Assembly (NCBI GenBank): GCA_942493325.1
Contig: OW818689.1
Location: 1,364,001 to 1,428,000, forward strand
DNA length: 64,000 nucleotides
Direction of reading: 5' to 3'
From: JAAFHB01 sp942493325
GTDB taxonomy: Bacteria; Bacteroidota; Bacteroidia; Bacteroidales; Prolixibacteraceae
Under the pieces are notes generated by a model that saw only the letters and a program-made list of their open reading frames with translations, ran no database searches and had not been told where the DNA came from. Both the position numbers and the translations under genes were made by a program. This document shows positions 8,555-17,208 of this stretch, one piece after another. Numbering within the stretch: position 1 is the stretch's first letter; the number at the start of each line of letters is the position of its first letter.

Positions 8555-10054
8555 CTACGCCAAAAGCGGTAGGGTTTCAGCAACCCTCTCTTTTTTGTCA
8601 ATAACCTTAACAACATATTGTTTCGGCGTTGTTTTGCCAAATTTATCCGTATACATATAGGGCAATTTTGTTGTCTGAGGTGTGAAAGGGATATTGGCTA
8701 CCTTTTCGCCATTGCGCCAAATCTCATAACGATCGATTGCCGCATCGGCAGCGTAGGCAGTATGCCAGGTGACCAGGGCTTTACCTGAATTTTCAACCTT
8801 AACCTTGGCCTCTACCGGAGCTGTTAGTTCCTGGTAAGGATTTTGAAAGTAATTTGTTTTACCCTCTTTTGACTTAGAAGCCAAAGCTTCAATCTTTTTC
8901 CGGTCCTCCTCACTCATTTCCGATTTTACCTGCGCCCCAATCATATTTTGAGTCAACTGACACTTTGCAGGATCATCACTGATTTGTCCAATTCCAATAA
9001 TAGCCGTATGGATTCCGGGTGTGGAGAGTGAATACCGGATCAGTTCGTTGGCCGGCAATTCGGGACTACCAACCTGAAGAACAACATGCTCAGGAGCTCT
9101 GGACCATTCGGCTTTTTTAGTATACATCGCACCATCTGCAAAAACCTTCATGGCAATTATCCCGATATTTTTGGCCGCTGCCACCGGAATAACGTTGTAC
9201 TGCATATTAAAAAATTGTTTATCGTTGGCATTAATTGCCACCAGCATTCCGTCAATCAGGTTTTCGGTATCGCGCTGAATCATCTCAATCATGACTGCCG
9301 CATCCTTATGGCCTGAAAAACCGATATGCCGGATCAGTTTTTCGTTTTTAGGATTTAATCCTGTCCGGTTTGTGCCATCACGGACATCCCGCAAGGCAGC
9401 CAGAGCTCCTATTGACCCGGCATTTGGATCGGGATGATCATATCCTTCGTAAAGCGCATCAACTTCTTCCATTTTTGTAAGGGTATGGATCAACACCATG
9501 TCGAGGTAAGCCTCCCCGGGATAATTACCATTCCCATCGCCAAAGACCTGTGTAAGCGTCCGACGCACATCATCCAGTGCTTTTGAGCCTGCCGGACCAT
9601 TCGTACCTCCATGGACATCCTTGCGGTCGTCTCCCCCCTTTCCAAAACGTAGTCCGGTCTTCGAAGTCAGAAAGATGGCTTTTCGCTTTTCCTCGCTGTA
9701 ATTTTGCTGGCCGGCAACAAGTCCGAGTGCCCGGAATGCTTTTCCGTAAGTCAACTGACTCGGCCCATAATAATTTGAGGTATCGTAATAATTGATCCCC
9801 AACTTATACGCCTTCAGAATGATTGCCACAGGATCAATCCCAGGCGGAGTCCACTGTATAGAGGCTTGTCCGCCTAAACCAAGGGTAGTGACCATAAAAT
9901 CGATTTTCCCAAACTGCCTTTTTAAAGGAATTTCGGGTAAGGATGCATTTTCAGCCTTTAACAGGTAGGGTGCCATGGTTAATCCAATAGCAGCGACACC
10001 TGATGTCCGGATAAACTGCCTCCTTGTTTGTTTACTGAGAAAAAATTTTGCCAT
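8555..10054 (-). CDS. Tat-exported aldo/keto reductase with C-terminal extension
   Basis: A 499-residue protein starting with a twin-arginine signal (TRRQFIRTSGVAAIGLT), so it is exported folded, presumably with bound cofactor. The aldo/keto reductase barrel (about 45-380) shows the usual tetrad: D and Y in YYDTSNYYG, K in LTSKTGLR and H in LIHTLT. The region GFSGHKDAAVMIEMI and TPGIHTAIIGIG are late barrel motifs. Residues ~410-499 form an added beta domain (ALVTWHTAYAADAAIDRYEI) resembling a fibronectin type III fold. Tat-targeted reductases of this shape are common in Bacteroidota and often sit with sugar-oxidising enzymes; the substrate is unknown. Monocistronic, with the M3 peptidase gene upstream on the same strand. 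Confidence 0.88.
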   Translation of the reverse strand: MAKFFLSKQTRRQFIRTSGVAAIGLTMAPYLLKAENASLPEIPLKRQFGKIDFMVTTLGLGGQASIQWTPPGIDPVAIILKAYKLGINYYDTSNYYGPSQLTYGKAFRALGLVAGQQNYSEEKRKAIFLTSKTGLRFGKGGDDRKDVHGGTNGPAGSKALDDVRRTLTQVFGDGNGNYPGEAYLDMVLIHTLTKMEEVDALYEGYDHPDPNAGSIGALAALRDVRDGTNRTGLNPKNEKLIRHIGFSGHKDAAVMIEMIQRDTENLIDGMLVAINANDKQFFNMQYNVIPVAAAKNIGIIAMKVFADGAMYTKKAEWSRAPEHVVLQVGSPELPANELIRYSLSTPGIHTAIIGIGQISDDPAKCQLTQNMIGAQVKSEMSEEDRKKIEALASKSKEGKTNYFQNPYQELTAPVEAKVKVENSGKALVTWHTAYAADAAIDRYEIWRNGEKVANIPFTPQTTKLPYMYTDKFGKTTPKQYVVKVIDKKERVAETLPLLA

Positions 10055-10150
10055 ATTAGTCTTTTATTAACGATTGCAGGTTAATGGATAACGTAAAAAT
10101 TTGGTTTTTGTTTCAGGCACTGTTCATTTTTGCGTAGATTATTTGAAAGT

Positions 10151-10197
10151 AGTGAGAGCCTGACTTGTTCACGACATGGAGAAGTAATGCTCTCACT
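10151..10197. repeat. 47-bp hairpin element, copy 1
   Basis: Starts AGTGAGAGCCTGACTT and ends GCTCTCACT, forming an interrupted hairpin. A second copy of identical length, about 85 percent identical (40 of 47 positions), lies at 27360-27406. Both sit just beyond the 3' end of a gene. Confidence 0.85.
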
Positions 10198-10240
10198 TTC
10201 AAAAACACAAATCCAAACCTAAACCCAATTATATAAAGCC

Positions 10241-10269
10241 AAAAAAACCCGGAGGATCATCCGGGTTTT
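10241..10269 (-). terminator. Rho-independent terminator of the M3 peptidase gene
   Basis: A perfect 10-bp stem (AAAACCCGGA / TCCGGGTTTT) with a six-base loop lies 24 bp beyond the stop codon. On the minus strand the stem is followed by a run of seven T. Confidence 0.88.
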
Positions 10270-10293
10270 CTAATATACCAATCAGGTTATCAA

Positions 10294-12420
10294 TTAGTTC
10301 AAACCTCTGTTTTTCAGTAGTGGTTCAATTCCAGGTTCACGACCGCGGAATTTAAGGTAGAGATTCATTGCCTCGTCCGTACCGCCACGCTCCAGAATAT
10401 TTTTACGGAACGATTGGGCAACGTTCTGATCGAAAATATTCCCTGCTTCAACAAATGCCTGGAATGCATCACAATCGAGTACTTCAGCCCACAGATAACT
10501 GTAGTATCCGCTGGAATATTCCCCGCCACCGGAGAAGGTATGAGCAAAATATGACGATTTATAACGGGGAATGATTTCCGGAATCAATCCTGCTTTATCC
10601 ATGGAACTCTTTTCAAATTGCTCAACATCAATATCACCGCCTTTTGTAATGGTGTGATAGTCCATATCAAGAATGGCTGCAGCCACATATTCTACCGTAG
10701 CAAAACCCTGGTTAAACTTACCCGATTTCACAATCTTATCAACCAGTTCCTGCGGAATAACCTCCCCTGTTTTGTAATGTTTCGCATAGATTTTGAGTAC
10801 CTCCGGCTCAGCGGCCCAGTGTTCCATTACCTGTGAGGGAAGTTCCACAAAATCGCGGGCAACATTTGTTCCTGCCAATCCTTCATATTGACATTGCGAA
10901 AGTAACCCATGCAAACCGTGCCCGAATTCATGATAGAGCGTCTCCACCTCGTCGTAGCTCAGTAATGCGGGCTTATCACCCGATGGCTTCGAGAAATTTC
11001 CTGTAAGCGAAACAACAGGACGAATATTTTTTCCATCTTTTGTAATCTGCTGCTCGCGGTAATTGGTCATCCAGGCTCCCCCTTTTTTGGAAGTTCTCGG
11101 GAAGAAATCCATATAAAGCACCCCGATTTCCGATCCGTCGGCATCCTTAACCTCATAAACCTCGCATTCGGGATGGAAAACGGGCATATCCTGCAGCCTG
11201 GTAAAAGTAAGACCATATAATTTATTGGCGACAGCAAAAACTCCGTCACGAACATTATTCAATTCAAAATAAGGGCGGATCTGTTCTTCGTCAAGATCGT
11301 ACTTTTCCTTTCTGACTTTTTCGGCATAGTACCACCAGTCCCAGCTCTCGAGTTTAAAATTTCCACCCTCTTTATCAATCATAGTTTGCATATCCTTGGC
11401 TTCTTCCTTCGCCCGTGCAATAGCGGGAGTCCATACCTGATTCAGCAACTTGTACACATTAGCAGGTGTTTTTGCCATACAATCGTCCAATACAAAGGCT
11501 GACCAGCTATCGAAACCCATGATGTTGCCTTTCTGAAGCCGGAGATTAACAATCCTGCTGATAACCGCTTTATTATCATTTGCATTGTTATTGTTGCCAC
11601 GATTGTACATTCCCTTGTAAATTTTCTCCCTCAGACTTCGGTTCTGAGCATAAGTTACAAACGGAATCCAACTGGGTTTTTGAAGCGTAAAAATCCATTT
11701 CCCATCCATATTCAGAGCTTTTGCCTCCTCTGCAGCACCGGCTATCACCGATTCGGGCAGCCCCGCAAGATCTTCCTTATTGTCAATCACCAGCTGAAAG
11801 GCATTGGTTTCAGCAAGCATATTATCGCCAAATTTAAGATCGAGCAACGAGAGTTCTTCGTTGATCTTCTTCAATTCTTCTTTTTTATCGGCCGGAAGAT
11901 TGGCACCACCGCGAACAAATCGTTTATAAGTTTCCTCCAGCAAACGTGACTGTTCCTGGTTCAGATTTAAAGAGCCTTTCAGCTCATATACTGCCTTAAC
12001 GCGTGCAAAAAGGGATTCATTTAAATTAACAGCGTCCTCATGTTTGGCCAGCATCGGTGCAACAGTGCGTGCAATTTCCTGTAACGAATCGTTGGTTACC
12101 GCTTCTTTGAGATTTGAGAAAACCCGGTTAACACGATTTAACAATGATCCGCTATAATCAAGCGCCTCAATGGTGTTGGCAAAATCAGCAGGTTTATCCG
12201 AATCAACAATACTTTTAATCTCAGCATCATGTTGTTTGATACCCTCTTCAAAGGCAGGTAAATAATTCTTATTGAGAATTTTATCAAATGGGGGGACTTC
12301 GAAAGGCGTATTGTAAGCCTCAAAAAATGGATTCATTTCTGTGGATTTTTTCTCTTGTTTGACACAGGAAGTCATAATAAATACGACTACCAAAGGAATT
12401 AATAACTTTTTCACGTTCAT
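10294..12420 (-). CDS. dcp: M3-family peptidyl-dipeptidase (Dcp-like) lipoprotein
   Basis: A zinc metallopeptidase of family M3 that removes C-terminal dipeptides from short peptides. The zinc site is HEFGH (H497, E498, H501 from the chosen start) in ETLYHEFGHGLHGLL, with the third ligand in ARDFVELPSQ. I chose the ATG at 12420 because it gives a clean lipoprotein signal (KKLLIPLVVVFIMTSC, cysteine at about residue 19), whereas the longer frame to 12471 adds 17 unlikely residues. Length 708 is usual for Dcp. Anchoring suggests the periplasmic or outer-membrane face, in peptide scavenging. A terminator follows the gene and a -7 promoter motif precedes it. Confidence 0.93.
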   Translation of the reverse strand: MNVKKLLIPLVVVFIMTSCVKQEKKSTEMNPFFEAYNTPFEVPPFDKILNKNYLPAFEEGIKQHDAEIKSIVDSDKPADFANTIEALDYSGSLLNRVNRVFSNLKEAVTNDSLQEIARTVAPMLAKHEDAVNLNESLFARVKAVYELKGSLNLNQEQSRLLEETYKRFVRGGANLPADKKEELKKINEELSLLDLKFGDNMLAETNAFQLVIDNKEDLAGLPESVIAGAAEEAKALNMDGKWIFTLQKPSWIPFVTYAQNRSLREKIYKGMYNRGNNNNANDNKAVISRIVNLRLQKGNIMGFDSWSAFVLDDCMAKTPANVYKLLNQVWTPAIARAKEEAKDMQTMIDKEGGNFKLESWDWWYYAEKVRKEKYDLDEEQIRPYFELNNVRDGVFAVANKLYGLTFTRLQDMPVFHPECEVYEVKDADGSEIGVLYMDFFPRTSKKGGAWMTNYREQQITKDGKNIRPVVSLTGNFSKPSGDKPALLSYDEVETLYHEFGHGLHGLLSQCQYEGLAGTNVARDFVELPSQVMEHWAAEPEVLKIYAKHYKTGEVIPQELVDKIVKSGKFNQGFATVEYVAAAILDMDYHTITKGGDIDVEQFEKSSMDKAGLIPEIIPRYKSSYFAHTFSGGGEYSSGYYSYLWAEVLDCDAFQAFVEAGNIFDQNVAQSFRKNILERGGTDEAMNLYLKFRGREPGIEPLLKNRGLN

Positions 12421-12450
12421 ATTGAGTTGATGTAAAATCAGATTATCGGG

Positions 12451-12458
12451 CAAAATTA
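12451..12458 (-). promoter_or_regulatory. -7 promoter element (TAATTTTG) of dcp
   Basis: On the minus strand TAATTTTG fits TAnnTTTG and lies about 30 bases before the proposed start at 12420. No well-spaced -33 TTG is visible, so only the -7 half is supported. It agrees with the shorter dcp start. Confidence 0.4.
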
Positions 12459-12657
12459 CAAAAAAGCACAATTAATCGTATTATTGCCGGGTATGACTTA
12501 ATTCATGTAACAGGCGTAAAAAGGGACATTACGGCCTCAGATAAGTAATAAGAAGGGTAAAATGTCGTATTTCTGTCTTTGAAATGTGAGTTTCAGAAAA
12601 GTCTTATTTCGCCACCAAATAGATTAATTAAAATCATTAAACACTTCCCTGGACAGA

Positions 12658-13347
12658 TTACAACGAATTATAATGAACTACAATTTTTGTAAGTCCATCA
12701 TCACCCTTGGCCGAGACCTTGTTTTTTGAAATATAGGATTCCATTTCGCTCTTTTTCTCCCCGAACATTTCGAGCAAGCCCTTTTTATTGGTGATCAATT
12801 TGGCAGGTGCCCCGTCAATCGACAAATAATGATCCTTTACCGGGGCATCAAAACGGGCGGGTTTGGGTTCCGCGTAAGCTTTAACCTGCTCTTTATCAAG
12901 GAATTTTACACTATATTTAACAAGCAGGGTTGCTTTTCCCTCTGTAAGTATTTCGAAGAAACTACTATTTATTTTATCGCCTTCAAAATATTCCAAATAA
13001 CAAAAGACTGAACCCCCAAACTCAGCTCTTTTGACAAGACTTTTAGGATCAATATTGAAGTTATCTTTATCCTTTTGAAATTCAAGGTCGTCTGTATAAC
13101 CGTTATACCTTAAAGGGATTTCGGTGTATACCGATCCGTCCTTTGTGGTAATTTTACCCGATTGGAATTCGTCATCCAAAAATGGGGAGCCCTCAACGTC
13201 AGATAGGCTTAAACTATTACGAAAGTAAGTGCCATCTGTAATCTTTTTAAACCTGAAATTATCCATCAAGCCATTCAGCATCGTTTGCGCACTCAGGGAG
13301 TTGAAGGATACAAAGATTATGGCGATAAAAAACAGAACTGTTTTCAT
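12658..13347 (-). CDS. Secreted conserved protein of unknown function
   Basis: A 229-residue protein with a clear signal peptide (TVLFFIAIIFVSFNSLSA, cleavage expected before QTM). The mature part alternates charged and aromatic beta-strand-like segments (YTEIPLRYNGYTDDLEF, GGSVFCYLEYFEGDK) and ends in TKIVVHYNSL. I see no catalytic motif. This kind of exported protein recurs in Bacteroidota without a known role; a structural or stress-related envelope function is only a guess. Monocistronic: dcp lies downstream and the next gene upstream is divergent. Confidence 0.78.
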   Translation of the reverse strand: MKTVLFFIAIIFVSFNSLSAQTMLNGLMDNFRFKKITDGTYFRNSLSLSDVEGSPFLDDEFQSGKITTKDGSVYTEIPLRYNGYTDDLEFQKDKDNFNIDPKSLVKRAEFGGSVFCYLEYFEGDKINSSFFEILTEGKATLLVKYSVKFLDKEQVKAYAEPKPARFDAPVKDHYLSIDGAPAKLITNKKGLLEMFGEKKSEMESYISKNKVSAKGDDGLTKIVVHYNSL

Positions 13348-13455
13348 TGAAATAATTTTATAGTTTATGCGAGGTTAAAAATAAGCAAATAATAATACAA
13401 TAAAAATAGTCATTCAAAGTGATTTGGGAACTATTTTTTGTTGCCAGGCATCGAC

Positions 13456-13463
13456 TATCTTTG
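13456..13463 (+). promoter_or_regulatory. -7 promoter element (TATCTTTG)
   Basis: TATCTTTG fits TAnnTTTG 16 bases before the TTG start of the transporter gene. The nearest upstream TTTG ends 15 bases away, shorter than the usual 17-23, so the -33 half is doubtful. Confidence 0.45.
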
Positions 13464-13479
13464 GACCAAAATTTAAGCT

Positions 13480-14379
13480 TTGAAAAACCAGTTGCTCACA
13501 CATCACCTCAAATTACATTTTATTGTTTTGATTTATGGTTTTACGGCCATCCTTGGAAAATTGATCAGCATGCCGGCTGCACAACTGGTCTGGTACAGGA
13601 TGTTGATTGCCCTGATTACGTTCTATATTTTCATCCGGTGGAAAAAAACGGATATCTCGCTTACCTGGGAACAATTTTTTAAATTATTTGGAATTGGAAT
13701 TATTGTTGCCTTGCACTGGATTACATTTTTTGGCGCCATAAAAATTGCAAATGTCTCGGTTGCTCTTGGATGCCTGGCTACGACCACACTTTTCACGAGT
13801 CTGCTTGAACCATTTTTCTTCCGCAAGCGTATCAATGCAGCTGAAGTAATTGTCGGAGTACTGATTATTTTTGGATTATACCTGATTTTCAGGTACGAAA
13901 CCAGGTACCTGACCGGTGTAATCGTAGCCCTTATCTCAGCTTTCCTGGCAGGTTTGTTTACCGTAATCAACAAAAAAATGGTAGTGCATCATAAAGCCAC
14001 TGTAATCAGCTTTTATGAGATGATAGGTGGCCTCTTTTGTGTTACGATATATTTGCTGTTTTCAGAAGACCTTGTTTCGGTTCCCGCTCTTCCTTCTCTG
14101 ATGGATTTTATTTATTTGCTGGCTTTGGGAACCATTTGCACGGCGTACGCATTTGCCGTCCAGGTCGATGTGATGAAGCATTTATCTGCATATATTGTAG
14201 CATTAACCATTAATCTGGAGCCGGTATACGGCATTGTAATGGCCTACTTTCTATTCGGCGAAACCGAACATATGACGAAAGGTTTTTATTTTGGCACGAT
14301 AATCATCCTCGCGTCCGTCCTTGGTTTTCCGTTGTACCATTATTACCTTAAGAGAAAGCGTGAGGGAATTAGAAGATGA
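13480..14379 (+). CDS. EamA/DMT-family membrane transporter
   Basis: A 299-residue integral membrane protein with about ten hydrophobic helices arranged as two EamA repeats (for example IVLIYGFTAILGKLI, LFGIGIIVALHWITFFGAI, LLALGTICTAYAFAV and GFYFGTIIILASVLG). The repeat motifs TTLFTSLLEPFFFRKR and ALTINLEPVYGIVMAYF mark the ends of the two halves. Drug/metabolite transporters of this class export amino acids or other metabolites; the substrate is unknown. A TTG start is used, because the first internal ATG would remove the first helix. It stands alone, and a repeat-rich gap follows. Confidence 0.88.
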   Translation: MKNQLLTHHLKLHFIVLIYGFTAILGKLISMPAAQLVWYRMLIALITFYIFIRWKKTDISLTWEQFFKLFGIGIIVALHWITFFGAIKIANVSVALGCLATTTLFTSLLEPFFFRKRINAAEVIVGVLIIFGLYLIFRYETRYLTGVIVALISAFLAGLFTVINKKMVVHHKATVISFYEMIGGLFCVTIYLLFSEDLVSVPALPSLMDFIYLLALGTICTAYAFAVQVDVMKHLSAYIVALTINLEPVYGIVMAYFLFGETEHMTKGFYFGTIIILASVLGFPLYHYYLKRKREGIRR

Positions 14380-14445
14380 GAAGGTGGGAAGATGAGATGA
14401 TGGGAAGGTGAGATGATGGAAGATGGGCGAATGGGCGAACAGACG
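14374..14445. repeat. Purine-rich degenerate short array
   Basis: Right after the transporter stop the plus strand is a string of short GATGAGA/GATGGGAAG-like units followed by GGGCGAAT and GGGCGAAC. It resembles, in reverse complement, the TTCGCC-rich stretches near 34530 and 34890. No coding function is visible. Confidence 0.5.
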
Positions 14446-14565
14446 ACGGGGCGATCCCGAATCCCGAATCGTAAACTCTTCCCGAATCGTACCTCTCGGG
14501 ACGTAACGGGACTTGTCACTTCGTTCTCGGGATGCGACGGGGCGAGCGTAAAAGGTGAGAGAATG

Positions 14566-14644
14566 AGTGACCGGGTGACTTGTCAAGGAAAGAATAGAGG
14601 CCAGTTAGTTTTGCTCAATTTGGAATTGCAGTCACCCGGTCACT
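14566..14644. repeat. Perfect 15-bp inverted repeat
   Basis: AGTGACCGGGTGACT at 14566-14580 and its exact reverse complement at 14630-14644, with a 49-base loop. The arms are also nearly palindromic in themselves. There is no T-run, so it does not look like a normal terminator. Confidence 0.8.
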
Positions 14645-14676
14645 TTTGAATCCGGGAGCAACACCTTACGTTGATG

Positions 14677-14729
14677 GAATTCGTGAAATCCGTAATAATC
14701 TGTGAAATTCGTAATATTGTAATTCGTAT
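14677..14729. repeat. Degenerate ~9-10-bp array (AATTCGTGAAATCCGT type)
   Basis: Repeated words AATTCGT, AATCCGT and TCTGTGA alternate over about 50 bases. It lies just beyond the 3' end of the minus-strand gene ending at 14734. Nothing else is visible in the gap 14380-14733. Confidence 0.55.
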
Positions 14730-14733
14730 AATG

Positions 14734-15252
14734 TTATTCAAACTGATTGATTACTCCCTTATCGAGCAATTCGGGTTCAATACCCAGATCATTCTCAAGA
14801 AATTCATCCATCTCCTCTTCGGAAGGGAATTCGGCGACAACCCCGTTAAAAATTACCGTACAATTGTCAGGTGATTGTAAAATTTTCAGGCCCGGTAATT
14901 CAGGACTGAAATCCTTAACCGGAAAACCCTCATTTTCACCCTCCTCCGCTTCAATGTCCTGGAGATACCGGGTATAATAATCGCGGGCAGGAAAAAGTTC
15001 ATCGAGCACATCTTCCTCTTCGGCACGCTCGTAAAACTCAGTAACCGTGAGCCTGTAAATCAACAATGTTCCTTTTCCGTTAATAAAAAGGATGTCTGCA
15101 AATGGTTTTTCAGGCCGGTTTTCCAACTCGTTAAAATCAAGCTCCTCAACTTTTGCCAAAAACCTCGGGTGATGATTGTGGAGAATAAATTCTGCCGGCT
15201 GATCATCCTTGGCCATTATGTCGTTGCAAATAAGATATTTAGACGTCTTCAT
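14734..15252 (-). CDS. Acidic hypothetical protein
   Basis: A 172-residue, strongly acidic protein (clusters such as RAEEEDVLDELF, EAEEGENEGF and PSEEEMDEFLENDLG) without signal peptide or membrane segment. The first part contains NHHPRFLAKVEELDF and ADILFINGKGTLLIYRL, suggesting a small alpha/beta cytoplasmic domain. I do not recognise the family. It is flanked by repeat DNA at its 3' end and diverges from the ATP-grasp gene. Codon use looks like that of its neighbours, so it is probably a real gene. A regulator or adaptor role is possible but unsupported. Confidence 0.7.
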   Translation of the reverse strand: MKTSKYLICNDIMAKDDQPAEFILHNHHPRFLAKVEELDFNELENRPEKPFADILFINGKGTLLIYRLTVTEFYERAEEEDVLDELFPARDYYTRYLQDIEAEEGENEGFPVKDFSPELPGLKILQSPDNCTVIFNGVVAEFPSEEEMDEFLENDLGIEPELLDKGVINQFE

Positions 15253-15480
15253 CGCGGGAATAATTTTGGATTAATTGTATAAAACATGTTCAGCCAATAA
15301 TCAGATTTCTTCCAAATCACGATTCATTAACTAATTTTGGCGCAAGTTAAATATTTTTTGAGCGATAATGCCTGCTGTATACAATCCGATTTGTCAACAT
15401 CCATGAAAATTCGTTTTCCATGGCCTATGGAATTTATTCCTTTTAGAATTTGTAACATTAATCTTTCAAAAATCAGTTGA

Positions 15481-16710
15481 ATGAAGCCGGATGTCTATTT
15501 GTTTAATCCCACCTGTGAACTGGCCGTCGCCAATGGTTCTACAAACTACATGGCACCTGCCAAATTGCGCCGGTTTGAAGATGAGCTCAGTACTTTGCCG
15601 GGAATTCTTGCTTCGCCTGCAGACTTCGTTTTAGTAAACCAGGTGCCTGGACCTCAGTATACAGACCGGTTGAAAATGGCAGGTTTCAACCTTCCGGTTT
15701 TTTGTTCCAGGGAATCATCACTTACCAATCCTGAATTTATTTCCGGTGCCAAAGGTTTTCTCCTGCCGTGGGGTTGGAGTCCCGCCATGCATAAACTACT
15801 CACATCTTTAAAAGCAGGATGTTGTCCTGAATTTTTAAATTCCCCAATTTCCGAATGGCGTGAAATCCATCGTGACTTATACAGCCGCAAATCGGCCCTT
15901 AATCTCCTGAAAAATATCACCGGACAGCAAATTTCTGAACAATGGTTATCGTGGAACGATTTACCTGAAATATGTACAAGCCATGAGCAAATTACTGCAT
16001 TGCAGCAAAAATGGGGTAAGGTAGTTGTAAAGGCACCCTGGAGTTCTTCGGGCCGGGGGTTGCAGGTACTTCGTCCGGGTCAATACAACCAAACCAACAG
16101 ACAAGTCATTTCGGGATTTCTTAAACAACAGGATTTTGTCATTGCGGGTCCCTGGCATGAGAACGTGCTTGATCTCTCGTTTCAGTTTTTTTCCCATGGA
16201 AACGGGAAGATTGAATACAGGGGCCTGACCTCATTCTCCACCGATCATTTGGGTCGTTATGCAGGAACTTACCTTCAGGAACTTCCACCTGATCTGGGAC
16301 AGGAATTAAAGGAATTCACACAACAGTATATCCCGGATGCATTAAAAGTACTCGGACAGGCCTTAATTTCAAGTGAATATTCGACCAGTTATTATGGATG
16401 GCTTGGCGTTGATGCACTGATCTGGCGATCGGGTGACGGGAAACTGAAATTCCATCCGTGTATCGAAATTAACTGCCGTTTCACAATGGGGGCAATCGCC
16501 TTACAGATCAGAAGACACCTTGCCGTAAAATCAACGGGCGAATTCAGGATCACGAATGGTAGTGAGGGCGAATTCTCTCACTTCTGCGAAGTATTGATGG
16601 AAAATGAGCCACTCATTTTGGAGAACGGTAAAATTGTAAGCGGTTTTTTACCCCTTACACCCGTGGCATCAAATGTTGTATCGGGGGCATGGATAAGGGT
16701 AAAGGAATGA
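15481..16710 (+). CDS. ATP-grasp superfamily protein, substrate unknown
   Basis: A 409-residue cytoplasmic protein. The ATP-grasp features are in the second half: a phosphate-binding glycine-rich loop VVVKAPWSSSGRGL (about residues 180-193) and a metal/ATP site EINCRFTMG (about 333-341). The N-terminal part (KPDVYLFNPTCELAVANGS and GFLLPWGWSPAM) would be the substrate-binding preATP-grasp region. ATP-grasp ligases join a carboxylate to an amine or thiol through an acyl phosphate; the partners here are not recognisable. It is monocistronic and starts 150 bp after a TAATTTTG motif at 15332-15339. Family level is fairly secure, product unknown. Confidence 0.75.
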   Translation: MKPDVYLFNPTCELAVANGSTNYMAPAKLRRFEDELSTLPGILASPADFVLVNQVPGPQYTDRLKMAGFNLPVFCSRESSLTNPEFISGAKGFLLPWGWSPAMHKLLTSLKAGCCPEFLNSPISEWREIHRDLYSRKSALNLLKNITGQQISEQWLSWNDLPEICTSHEQITALQQKWGKVVVKAPWSSSGRGLQVLRPGQYNQTNRQVISGFLKQQDFVIAGPWHENVLDLSFQFFSHGNGKIEYRGLTSFSTDHLGRYAGTYLQELPPDLGQELKEFTQQYIPDALKVLGQALISSEYSTSYYGWLGVDALIWRSGDGKLKFHPCIEINCRFTMGAIALQIRRHLAVKSTGEFRITNGSEGEFSHFCEVLMENEPLILENGKIVSGFLPLTPVASNVVSGAWIRVKE

Positions 16711-16766
16711 CAAAGAGATAATGGAATGGAAATAGCTGGATGTCAACCACTAAGATTATCCAACCT

Positions 16767-17108
16767 TTAAGATTCTCCTTCAGTCTGTTTTTCATCCACA
16801 TCGCCAAGTTTCGTTTTCAGATCGGCAAACAAACTGGTATTGAAAGGGGTGTAAGTATTCTGCTCAGGTTGTTCTTCGATCTCAAAAATGATTTCATCAA
16901 TGCGTAAGTCGTTAAAACCAATTCCGGTAACTCCTGATACCTGCTTACGCACGGCGATCTCCTCGGCACCGATTTCTCTCATATGAATTACCCTTCCAAT
17001 CATACCGATGACATCACCAACAGGCAGCGATTTTCCCGCAATTTCACAAATGCGCTCAATTATTTCATTAATCTGGTCCTCCTGGCCACTGATAATATTC
17101 TTTTGCAT
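16767..17108 (-). CDS. Small conserved hypothetical protein
   Basis: A 113-residue cytoplasmic protein. The N-terminal half is helical (EDQINEIIERICEIAGKSL), followed by GDVIGMIGRVIHMREIGAEE and an acidic strand-rich segment (LRIDEIIFEIEE). No motif points to a function. It is divergent from argS, with about 100 bp between start codons. I believe it is a real gene because of the consistent codon use and the start placement next to a shared regulatory gap, but I cannot name it. Confidence 0.65.
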   Translation of the reverse strand: MQKNIISGQEDQINEIIERICEIAGKSLPVGDVIGMIGRVIHMREIGAEEIAVRKQVSGVTGIGFNDLRIDEIIFEIEEQPEQNTYTPFNTSLFADLKTKLGDVDEKQTEGES

Positions 17109-17173
17109 AACCTTGTATTTTTATTAAACATAAACCCATCAAGATGCGCAAAAAATAATAGTGACTATTTTCC

Positions 17174-17181
17174 TATATTTG
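17174..17181 (+). promoter_or_regulatory. -7 promoter element (TATATTTG) of argS
   Basis: TATATTTG fits TAnnTTTG 27 bases before the proposed argS start. It lies inside the longer open frame, which argues for the ATG at 17209. No -33 TTG is seen at the proper distance. Confidence 0.5.
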
Positions 17182-17208
17182 CGCTCTCAAAATGACAACA
17201 CAAAAGTA

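Noticed and set aside
14251..14586. 111-residue minus-strand frame after the EamA gene
   Set aside because: Overlaps the transporter 3' end and the purine-rich array; composition is Ser/Pro/Thr-rich low complexity.
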